From Protea cynaroides (Eukaryota > Streptophyta > Magnoliopsida > Proteales > Proteaceae), in NCBI GenBank assembly GCA_028583415.1, contig CM053269.1, forward strand, positions 52,999,007-53,063,006: a stretch of DNA of 64,000 nucleotides, read 5' to 3'. Made by a program: the position numbers and the translations under genes. The notes below the pieces were generated by a model. It saw only the letters and a list, made by a program, of their open reading frames with translations, ran no database searches and was not told the origin of the DNA. Below, one piece after another: positions 1 to 10,700 of the stretch. Every line of letters starts with the position of its first letter. Positions within the stretch are counted from its first letter, which is position 1.

Positions 1-384
1 GATTACCCAAAACTGATATGGATACTAGTGTAAGAACAACAACCAAAAACCAAATTTACCCAAAAAAAAAAAAACCAAAAACCATGTTTGATGTAAAATC
101 TATACCTAAAGGAATCCAACAGAACAGATGTGCAGAGAGACAACACTAAGCAGAAACCTTATATCCAAATGTAACAGAATATGGATAGATTACTCACTTG
201 ATTGAGAAACTGAGGTCTGAGAGAATGAGAGAATGAGAAAATGAGAGACTTTAAAGGCTTAATTGAGGGTTTGGGTTAGGAATTTCAATAAGTAACCAGT
301 ATGAACGGTCTAAACTGTTAAATTCTCATTCGGGTTAATAGGTAGCTGGCTAACTGGTGTCTAAAACCAAATCAGACCGACTCA
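1..384. other. Intergenic, no gene seen
   Basis: AT-rich sequence with short poly-A tracts. No reading frame, RNA gene or repeat with clear ends was recognised. Confidence 0.5.
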
Positions 385-690
385 GCTCTCTTTGGTTTGT
401 ATTATATAATGTATTATATAATATATTATAAAATTTATGATTGTTTGGTATGATTTATAATGTTTATTTATAATTAAAATAAATCAATATAATTCATTAT
501 CTATAAATAGGTGAGTAGCTGTTTATCATTATTAGAATAATCTATTAGGTGATTGTTTATATTTCTCATTATATAATGTATTATGTTTAGTGGTACCAGA
601 CGGTCATTATTTATTACTCATAATCTATTATCATAATTGATTTGTCACAAATAACTCATAATACATTATATAATACAAACCAAAGAGAGC
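385..690. mobile_element. AT-rich MITE with long terminal inverted repeats
   Basis: The left end reads GCTCTCTTTGGTTTGTATTA and continues into TATAATGTATTAT. The right end is its exact reverse complement over about 33 bp (385-417 against 658-690). The inverted similarity extends a few bases further (CTCAG/CTGAG) with a one-base indel. The roughly 240-bp interior is AT-rich and non-coding, as expected for a non-autonomous DNA transposon. No unambiguous target duplication was seen, so the superfamily is left open. Confidence 0.8.
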
Positions 691-1421
691 CTGAGTAAAC
701 TGTCTAGTAATTCAAACCAAAATCGAACATTTACTAAACGGTTTCTGTAAATGGTTTTGTTCAGTTTCGATCAACAGTTCTGAGTTCAGAAGTTGCACCC
801 TTGGTTTTATAGTGAGTACCTATTATAAACGGGTCTTGCTTCATGACACCGGCGAATGTCATGAAGCATTGATACCAATTCCAAAAGGGGCAGCGAAAAT
901 AAAGGTATTATGGATAACTTCTAACTAGGAATAGAATGGGAACTTTGTAAATAAAGGAAAAGGTTTTACCCCCATTTGATGGACTTTAGCGTCCGATGTC
1001 AATAAAAAAAAAACCGTTATAAACTAGGGGCTTTCAAAGTTTTGTTACATAAGCGGTGCCAATGCTTTGTTACTATAAGAATATTGGTCAATGACGATGT
1101 TTAAAAAGCCGGAAAATCTCTTTACCAGCGTTTACAAAGGACAATAGCTTCTTCTGTCGGGAACAATCTAAAACTTTGGGTGATTTGTATATATGTACGA
1201 GTGTCTCATTGGTTACCATTTCAAACTTTTAAGATTGAAATTTAACATTTTGAGAGTAACCCAAATTACATAAGATCGAAATCCTAGATGTCTTATTGTC
1301 TTATATACTTAAGAATCCCTTTATTTACATATTCAACCACTCAAAAAAAAAAAAAATTTACATTGATTAATGGTCGAATCTTATATACTTGAGAAGCTTG
1401 TGGGCTTAAAAAAAAAGGGAG
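691..1421. other. Intergenic, no gene seen
   Basis: Low-complexity plant intergenic DNA with poly-A runs. No coding frame resembling a known family was found in either strand. Confidence 0.45.
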
Positions 1422-1582
1422 GAAAAAGCGTTTTGTGGCCGTGTTCTGTCTTTTGTGGAAGGATTGGAGTGAATGGTAGCTGATTCAGTGTCCAGAAAAA
1501 AAAAAAAAAGGAAAAAGCGTTTTGTGGCCGTGTTCTGTCTTTTGTGGAAGGATTGGAGTGAATGGTAGGTGATTCAGTGTCC
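1422..1582. repeat. Near-perfect 89-bp tandem duplication
   Basis: Two copies of about 72 bp (1422-1493 and 1511-1582) start with GAAAAAGCGTTTTGTGGCCG and differ by about one base (AGCTG/AGGTG). They are separated by a poly-A tract, giving a period of 89 bp. The high identity implies a recent event. Short reading frames across it are not convincing genes. Confidence 0.85.
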
Positions 1583-2690
1583 TGCTTCAGAACGCAACTA
1601 TGAATTCCTGATTCCTTCAGCCCTGCATAAAACACGTGGGCGGTGGCCTTGTTACAATTCAATTACTTTGAATGTCTACTCAGAACTCAGAAAGCACTCA
1701 GCACGTAGCAGCGGGATGAACTCATGTCGGATCCAAATCTTTTCCTGCGGTAAGAAAGTTCTGCGGTTGATCCAAGAGATTGGGGATCAGTCGATTCATC
1801 TACCAATACATGGGGAGGTAGGCCTATTAAAATCCTACTCTTGGCAGGCGATAGGTAGACATAAGACGATTTGGTTGCAGTCATGTTAGGGCGCTTTCTG
1901 CTTTTTCATTGGTTATTTGCCTTGGTCGGGAAAAGTTAAACATCTGCACGACAAGAGCCCGTTTGTTTGGTTATTTATTTTGTATGATTTTTTTCTTTTA
2001 CAGTTTTATTTTTATTTTATTTTGAGAGGATGCTCTCTAAGCTGGTGGAATATATTGAAATCTTATAAGTTAACAAGAAAATAGTAATACAAGAAAGATC
2101 GGTGGCCGAAGAAAATAGTAATAATAAAAAAATCAATTCACTTAAAAAATGAGAAGAAAAAAGAAAAGAAAATGTAAATTTTAAAACAAAGAGTGAGAGA
2201 GAAGTACATGATGATAATGATGATAAGAGACTTTACTACTTCGTTTTCCCTTTTTTCAAACCCATTTTTATATTTTATCTTAAGAAAATTTACTCAGACA
2301 TCCTCTTGACAATTGATTTATTTCACAGAACTACCATGTGTCCTTTGGATTTACAGTCCACTACCTTATTGCTAACAGTGTCAACTTAAAATTTAGATAG
2401 ACAAAAATACCCTTCAAAATTACAATACATAAAGTGATATTTTCTTCTCCACCGCCGCCAACCTCCTCGGCTTCCTGAACTCTAGGGGGCTCCGGCACAA
2501 CCACATTCGCCGTCGCTGAAGAAGCCTCACAGTCTATATCCTTTTGCCATGATTGCCTACCACTTCAGAGTCTTCTTCCACGACATACTTATATGATCCC
2601 ATGGAATAAGACCTATAGAAATTGGGTAGGCCACCAGAATCGACGATAGCAGTGGCGAAACCACTCCCACGATTGACACTTCCTGATATG
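1583..2690. other. Intergenic, no gene seen
   Basis: AT-rich sequence with poly-A and poly-T stretches, then a moderately GC-rich part from about 2450. No recognisable domain was found in the short frames present. Confidence 0.4.
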
Positions 2691-2699
2691 GGAGGACAC

Positions 2700-3506
2700 G
2701 CCTCTCTCAATCGGGTCTCAACACGTGCATATTAAAACCCGAATAAGGATGGCCCCATTCACATTGCCAATCTTAGAGGACTGAGACAAAAACAACTCCT
2801 GATGAACCAAAACCACCAATGAGAATAATGAAAAACCTCGGAGCCCGCTATCATAAAGGCCTCGTAAGATCACTATCTCATGACCCCTTGGACCTCGGAG
2901 CCTCATCAGGACAGTATCCTCGACCCCCTATCCATATGGAGGCCTCGACAGCTCTTCACTATTGCAATCTCGACACCCCTCTAAGTGGACCTCACCATGT
3001 AGATCCACATGTCACAAATCAACTGTACTATAACGTACGAGTGGGACCCACATCAAATAAATTCAGAGATCAAAAGATATCCGCCAAAAGGAAGTCAACG
3101 AAATCTTGAGAGAGAAATCTTATAGTTTGGATTACTCAATAGAAGATCACCTGATCTCCAAATCAATGGGCGTAAATCACGCTTCAAGGAAGACATTCAT
3201 CCATGAAAGAGGACATTTCCAGCTTCCACATCCAGGTTACTCACAATCTATAAATAAAGGAAGCATACTCAGGTAAAGACACAAACATTTTCTTAACACT
3301 CAAGCTCAGAGCGAGTTAGTTACTCGAATCCCCTTAATTCAAAAGGATAGTCCTTCTTACCTGTCTCATACTGCTTGTCCCTCAAACTGACTTAGGCATC
3401 AAAGTGGCTAAAGGATGTCTCCACCCTACCATCACTATAGTGTCCTCCCTTCCTTTTGCAGGAATCACAAGCGAGCTAAGGACCAATCCGATTTAGGGCG
3501 ACAACA
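2700..3506 (+). mobile_element. Gypsy-type LTR fragment or solo LTR
   Basis: The region has the layout of a plant Gypsy LTR. There is a TATAAATA box near 3249, then about 180 bp later the motif CTGACTTAGGCATC, the transition TTTTGCAGG near 3460, and an end at ACAACA (3506). The same signature (CTGACTTAGACACC) recurs in the LTR at 5865-6566. No internal domain or partner LTR is in the window. The left boundary is uncertain. Confidence 0.5.
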
Positions 3507-3567
3507 CTTCCAATCTCTAAGGAAGGTTTGAGAAAAAAGGGTTATCATGAGAAAATTTTTGTAGCTA

Positions 3568-3570
<3 letters not shown>

Positions 3571-3616
<46 letters not shown>
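3571..3616. repeat. (GA)n microsatellite
   Basis: About 22 GA dinucleotides in a row. Serine/leucine-rich reading frames on the opposite strand are products of this repeat, not genes. Confidence 0.95.
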
Positions 3617-3619
<3 letters not shown>

Positions 3620-4106
3620 GGGGATTGCAAGCACGAGACTGTAGGGAGAAGAGGATAGCGAGAGGAGGTGATTGAAAGGGAATGAGGTAGAAGAAGGATC
3701 ACGAAAGGTATATATGATCGCAAGAGAAGTGGGAAAGAGAGCAGGTCCGACATAGAGAGAGAAATAGAATACGAGGGACAAAGAAAAAGATAAGGAAAGA
3801 TCAAATCTGAATTGAAATACACAGTCTTCGCCATCGGACCATTAAATGATCTTCACCATCGGGGCTCAGTGGCGTGGGAAGGAAGCTTTTGGCACAAAGT
3901 TCTTGCATTTCTTGTTTCGTTTGAAGGATCAGAAAAGAAGTGATTTCAACCAAGTTAGCAAAGGGTACTATTGCTTAAAAAAAATTTGGTTTTCTTGCCG
4001 TTAGTTTTTAATGTCCACTATTCTGTTATAAATCAGTGTTTTAGGGACAGTCCGTATAACTTTTCTCAAGATAGAATAGTGCTGTGTAGTAAACCAATTA
4101 TCAATG

Positions 4107-4348
4107 GGATTCAAATCCTTTCCTCCTAGAGATTCGGGAGGAGGGGCGGCGGCCTGGATGGATAGCCAACACTTGAGGTTTAGGTGAATCCAAGCCCTCC
4201 ATCTGAGCTGATACCCAACCTACAAGTTGAGCCGACAGGGGGTGTCGGCTTGGATGGGAAGCTCGGATTCACTCGAACCCCTAGTGTCGGCCATCCAACG
4301 GGGGTGTCTCCTTCCTCCCGAATCACTGCGAGGAGAGGATGTGAATCC
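4107..4348. mobile_element. Foldback element with arms of about 110 bp
   Basis: The left arm (from GGATTCAAATCCTTTCCTCC) pairs with the right arm ending GGAGAGGATGTGAATCC. The inner parts also pair: the block around GGTGAATCCAAGC is complementary to GCTCGGATTCACTC. Most of the element is therefore one long imperfect hairpin. It is non-coding. A relative sits in the promoter of gene B at 19290-19545. Confidence 0.7.
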
Positions 4349-4724
4349 TTGCCAATGTGGTGTCAAAGTAAATTTCTTTTTTATTTTAAAAACACTGAAA
4401 AATTTTATTTTTATCAAAGAGTTTGTTTTACATTGAAACAAACGGAACCCAGATGAAGGGAAACCTACCAGGTAGATGAAGTAAAAAGTCGGTCAAATTT
4501 TAGTTCAGAGTTAGTTTCACAGACAAAGTACACAACACACCAAGGAGCACTTAATTGCAGCAATGGAAGAAGACCGCAGGAAGGGAATTCAAATCGGCTG
4601 CGTCTGATAGGGCTCACACCAGAAGAACAAACCCTAACAGCTCATCTCCGCTTCCCTCAGGTTCTTCTCTCTCCTTTTCTCTACTCCTCTCTTTCGCATT
4701 TGCTATTGTTAACTGAATCAATGT

Positions 4725-4732
4725 TATAAAAG
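4725..4732 (+). promoter_or_regulatory. Conserved TATA-like box of hydrolase gene A
   Basis: TATAAAAG lies 40 bp upstream of the ATG. It is conserved in context (TATAAAAGTTGGGA) before genes B (19618-19625) and C (38749-38756). A CAG just before each ATG (ACTCAG|GTGTGATG) is also a possible 5'-UTR intron acceptor, so the true transcription start is unresolved. Confidence 0.4.
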
Positions 4733-4771
4733 TTGGGAGTTCTGATTTGATCTTAAAAAAACTCAGGTGTG

Positions 4772-7700
4772 ATGAAGAAAATAGCTCTGGCTTTGTTGAT
4801 TGTGATACTGGGATGGGCTTATCAGGTTATCCAATTCCGATCACCACCACCCAGGATCTGTGGCTTACCAGGTGGACCACCCATTACAGCTCGTAGAATC
4901 AAGCTCAGTGATGGAAGGCACTTGGCCTATAAAGAGCATGGTGTCCCAAGAGAAAATGCCCTTTATAAGATCATCTTCATTCATGGCTTTGATTGCTGTA
5001 GACATGATGTCATTCCCTTTTCTCCAGTAGGAAATTTATCTACTTCATCTTCTTCCTTGCTGTTTTTTCCCCCATTTCAGCAGTGAAGCTACTAAAAACA
5101 GTTGATGATTCACTAGTTTGTATTGTATCTGTTCCAGGGATTTGCAGAAGAAATGGGCATACATATAGTGTCCTTTGACAGAGCTGGGTATGGTGAGAGT
5201 GATCCAAACCCAAAACGCACAGTGAAGAGCACAGCTTTGGATGCAGAGGAGCTGGCTGATCAGCTGGAATTCGGCCCCAAATTCTATGTAATTGGGTATT
5301 CTATGGGTGGTCAAGCGGTTTGGCCCTTCCTCAAGTACATTCCTCACCGGTAAATGACTATGATTCATCTTTCAGGTTTTCAGTTTTCTGGGTCTTTAAG
5401 CCCATTCCTCACTTTTGCCATGTTTCAACCAATGAACCCACCTGCAACTAGACTTATCTTTGGTACATTTATTATCTATCCATTGGATCCCATACCATTC
5501 TATCAAATAGATGATCTATAATCATTCCACACTCCACAATGAAGGGATGTTTGTGAGCAAGGACAATATTAAGGGTGTCAATTCTGAGTCGAAACTGATA
5601 AACCGAACTGAAACTGGTTGATAAAATATCAGATTTAATTGGATTCGGTTTATGTTTTAACTGAGAAATCGTCAGTTGCAAACCGATAAACTGAATGAAC
5701 TGTTAAATCGATTGAATGTTATAATATCTCTTATTCGTTCTTTCTCAATCTCTCATTTTCACTTTATTTCTATAAAATTTGATGGATTTCTACTCTTTCA
5801 ACTGGAATTTGCAGATTTCCAAGCATTGATTTCTCCCTATGAGTGTGGGTGGGTGGAGGAATATTGTGTTGTTATGCAACAACAGATGAAAAAGGCTATT
5901 GTAGGAAACCAATTAGGAATTGATAGGGGAATAATGAACCCACCGATCATAAGAGGACACATCCAATGCGAGTCCTCAATCAGAGAAAAACATGTGTCAA
6001 GCCATATGTCGGCTCATTACAGACGCCATCTCACTGGTCGGTTCTATGGAAGGATCATCCCCACGATCTCGGAGAATAATTGCGGATCTGCCCCAATTGA
6101 AGATGATCCCCCTAATCTTGGCCACGTGCTAGCTCTTGAGATTACCCGCGAGTTGGAATCTCGGAACCACTTAAGCAACATCATTGGAGGATCGTCATCC
6201 GACGGTTGTGAATCTCACCTACCAATGTCTGATCCCTATTTCTAAGGGATTGGATCGCGGCTCCACCCAGTCTCCTTATCCAATCGCCACGACAGCTCAT
6301 GGTTGGTGGCGTAAGACTCGGAACGTACGCAAGATCATCGACAATCACACAAATCATGCCTATACTCCTCTATATATAGAACTTATTCTGAAGGTAGTTA
6401 GATCAAATTTCCGATACTCATACTATCCTTATCATACTGCTAAATCCCATCTCTACAGGAGCTCGTATTTTTTTTATATAGAGTTCCAACTGTTTGTTAC
6501 CGGTTCTGACTTAGACACCGGAGTGGCGATAGAGTTTCCAAACCAACCTCATTGCCTAATCTGCTTCCTTTTGTAAACTCTGAAATTTTGAATTGATTCA
6601 AAGTCTTACCCAAATACATTGGGTACATGTATATTTATAATATGATGGAATTGTTTACATTGTGTATTTGAATTACAAATTTTGAATTTGAATCTTTGTA
6701 ACCAATGAAAGGAATTAAGAGCTAGATATCAAATCCAGTTATTGTTTTTGTAAGTTACAAATTTTGAATTTGAATATTTGTAACCATTGAGAGATTCTCT
6801 CTTTAATTTTGTAATTCAAAAATTGAATTTGAATCTTTGTAACCAATGAGAATTCAAATTCATAATTTGAATTTTAATCTTTGTAACCGGTGAGAGATTC
6901 TCTCCTTAACATCCCCCCTCAAGTTGGAGAGGGTCGTTGATCGATCTTCAACTTGCACCGAAGATGATTGAACCGAATGGAGGACAATGGTTTGGTGAAA
7001 ATATCAGTCAATTGGTCATGAGTTGAGATGAAACGAACATCGAGAAGATGTTGAGCAACCAAATGTCAAACATAGTGGTAGTCAATCTCAATATGCTTTG
7101 TCCGTGCATGAAAAATTGGATTAGCAGTGAGGTATGTTGCACCAAGATTGTCAGACCATAAAATTGGAGACTGAGGAAGCTTAACTCCGAGTTCATGTAA
7201 GAGAGAGTGGAGCCACTGTAATTCGGCAGTGGTATCTGCTAGGGAGCGATATTCTGCCTCGGTAGATGATCTGACAATGGTGTGTTGTTTCTTAGCTGAC
7301 CAAGAGATTAAATTATGACCTAAAAATACTGCAAAACCACCAGTTGAACGACGATCGTCTACACAGCCAGCCCAATCAGCATCACTGTACGCAAAGAGTT
7401 GGTTGCAAGGTCCCCTTGATATAGACAGGCCATGAGTATAGGTGTGCTTGAGATAACGCAGTATGCGTTTGACGGTTTGCCAATGTTCATCGGTTGGAGC
7501 CTTCAGAAATTGACAAACTTTATTGACCGAATAAGAGATATCTGGTCGAGTCAGTGTGGCATATTGCAATGCACCAACTGTACTCCTATAGACTGTAGCA
7601 TCGGCCAAAGGAGTGCCACTATGTATAGAAAGCCGAGTAGTGGTGGCCATGGGTGTAGTAACGGGCTTCGCCTCAGCCATTGTAGTTTTTCGAAGTAGAT

Positions 7701-10700
7701 CCAAAATGTACTTCTGTTGTGAAAGTATAATACCATTGTGAGTTGGAATTACTCCAATGCCGAGGAAGTAATGGGAGAGCCCAAATCCCGAACTGCAAAT
7801 TCTTTGTTGAGAGAGGCTATTACCAATGTGATGAAGGTTGAGTCAGATCCTGTTAAGACAATTAATATCATCAACATAAATCAAGATATACATACATCGA
7901 CTGCCATAATTAAAGATGAAGAGAGAGGTGTCGATTTTGGAGCCCTCAAAACCGATGGAAATCAAGAATGTACTCAACTAATGAAACCATGCACGGGGGG
8001 TCTGTTTTAAACCATACAGCGAGTTGTGAAGCTTGCAAATGTGATGAGGTCGGGATTCGTCAATGAAGCCTATTGGTTGTGATATATAAACATCTTCTGT
8101 TAGCGTGCCATGGAGAAAAGCATTGCTCACGTCAAGCTGGCGAATGCACCAACGATGGGTAGTTGCAATAGTCAAGACAGTGCGTACTGTAGTTGGTTTA
8201 ACCACTGGGCTGAATGTTTCTCCATAGTCTAGGCCCTCTTGTTGATTGTATCTTTTGGCAACGAGTCTGGCTTTGTAGCGTTCAATGCTACCATCGGACT
8301 TTCTTTTAATGCGAAATACCCATTTTGAACCAACCACATTAAAGGAAGGGGAAGGAAGAACTAAGCTCCAAGTTTCATTCTTAAGCAAAGCATTGAATTC
8401 GGTCATCATAGCAGCTCTCCATTGAGGATGTTTTTTGAGCTTCAGAAAATTGTTTGGCTCTACTTCACTGTTGCAGGTGGCCATATGAGCCGAAGGAATA
8501 GGGTATTTCGATGAAGGTTTTGGATTGGGACGAAACTGCATGTGGTGAGTGCGTTGAGGAGCAACTGGAGAAGGTGCTAGTGAATCTTGGGCTTGTGGAC
8601 TGAGGTCCTGTGGTGAATCTGCAATGGTAGGTAAATCTACAACTTCTTCCATAAAAGCATTAGTAGAAATCAAGGGATTGGGGAGATTGGAAGTAATATT
8701 AGCATCGATCAATGAAGGGGATATGTTAGGAGGGGAGGATGGAGAAGATACCTAGAGACATGGAGGATCTGGTGGGGCCCAAGGTGATGATGGGTGTCCA
8801 TTAGGAGTCAAAATCGACAGCCATGGGACTGATGTGGGTGGGGGAGGACTAGGGGATGATGGGGATACCGATGCATATGGGAAAGAATTCTCAATAAATT
8901 GCACATGTTGTGCAATGTACATTCGATTTGTTTTGTAATCTAGGCATCGCTATCCCATATGAAGGGGACTATAACCAAGAAAAACACATGGTATTGAGCG
9001 CATACTGAATTTTGTAGAATTGTAAGGTCGAAGGAGGGGGAAGGCAGTACACCCAAATACTTTAAGGAATGCATAATTAGGTGTCTTTTTGAATAAGACT
9101 TCAAATGAAGATTTATTTTGTAAAACCGGTATGGATAATCGATTTATGAGAAAAGTAGTTGTTTGGATTGCATAGTCCCAAAATGTCATAGGTAATGAAG
9201 CATGTGCCAACAGAGTAAGACCGATATCGACAATGTGTCGAATTTTCCATTCTGCAGTTCCATTTTGTTCATGCGTATGGGGACATGCAACTCTATGAAT
9301 AATTCTAAAATTTTGAAGTGAAGTATTCACCTTTTGGTATTCCCCTCCCCAATCAGATTGAAAACATTTGATTTTTGTGGAAAACTAATTTTCAACAATT
9401 ACTCGAAATTGATCAAAAATTGCAGGAACAGAGGATCGTTTCAATATAGGATAATACCATGTGTATTTAAAATAATCATCAATAAAAGAAAGAAAATAGA
9501 GTCCCATTCGTTCTCCCTCTGACATCTCATTCGAGATGGGTTTCTTTTTCAATTGAATCATCAATGATTTAAAGCAGATAAAAAAAAAATCCAATTCATT
9601 CCTTTGCCTCTCGATCCCTTTTTTCTTTATCTTTATCTGCCTCTGGATTTTTATCTAGAACTCGAAGCAGCCTCTTTGATTGGTAGGCGGGCGGGCTAAG
9701 CCCCCTACTTAAGATTAAAAAAAAAAGGGATTATTAGTAGAGGAAACATATGGAGCAGGTCCCCACACATCACTAAAAATCAAATCCAAAGGTGCATTAC
9801 TTTCAGACCCTGTTAATGGTAATGAAAACCGGTGAGTCTTGCCCATAAAATAAGCAGCACATTTATTAATAATAGATGATGAAGTAGGTAGAGAATGGGA
9901 GGAGATTAGGTGTTTGACAGTTCGAGAATGGGGATGACCCAACCGTGCATGCCAATCATCTGCATTGATAGGTACTGTGGAGTGAACATGGTGAGTGGAA
10001 GGTTTATGGGAAGGAAGACTAGTCGGCAGCTTGTACAGTCCATCATCAAGTCGGCCTTTCAGCAGTACCCTGTTCGTTACCTGATCTTTCACAAGAAAAT
10101 AATAGGGATGAAATTCAAAATAACATTGGTTATCCTTTGTGAATTGGTGAACTGATAATAGATTCTTTTGAATGTGTGGAACATGGAGAATATTAGAAAA
10201 TTAAAAAGAAAAATTTGGTGATAGAGAAATAGAGGAGGAACCGATATGACTAATATTAAGACCAACTCCATTACTAACCCGTAATGATTCCTTATCATTA
10301 TATCTGTTGGAGACATGCAAATTGCTGAGGTCGGGTGTCACATGATGAGTAGCCGCTGTATCAGGATACCATTCATGTGAAAATATTGATGGAGTAGGAA
10401 GTAGTCCTGCCATGTTTGCAGTTGGATTATTGGTGGAAGTAGGTGCTGCACCACCAGTGTATCGAAAGTAGCATTTGGATGCCAGGTGATTGGAACGATT
10501 GCAAATTTGACACATTTCTCTCTTACCATGTTGGTACCATGTTTTCTGTTTTGATCAAAGTTGGAGGGTGATTGAGAATGGGGAGAGCCTTGTGGAGGGG
10601 TTTGCATAGGTCCTTGTGAAGGCAAATAGGTAGTAGCATTCGGTGAGCGTTGCATAGTGCTCAGATTAGCAGTGATAATCGATTGGGCATTGTTGAGTCG

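Noticed and set aside
1569..1889. 106-residue plus-strand frame
   Set aside because: No domain or composition typical of a gene; it starts within a tandem duplication.
3545..3834. Minus-strand Ser/Leu-rich frames of 78 and 89 residues
   Set aside because: Translation of the (GA)n microsatellite and neighbouring purine-rich DNA.
5676..6245. 189-residue plus-strand frame in intron 2 of gene A
   Set aside because: It crosses the junction into a Gypsy-type LTR and has no recognisable domain; the ATG lies in hAT-like repeat DNA.
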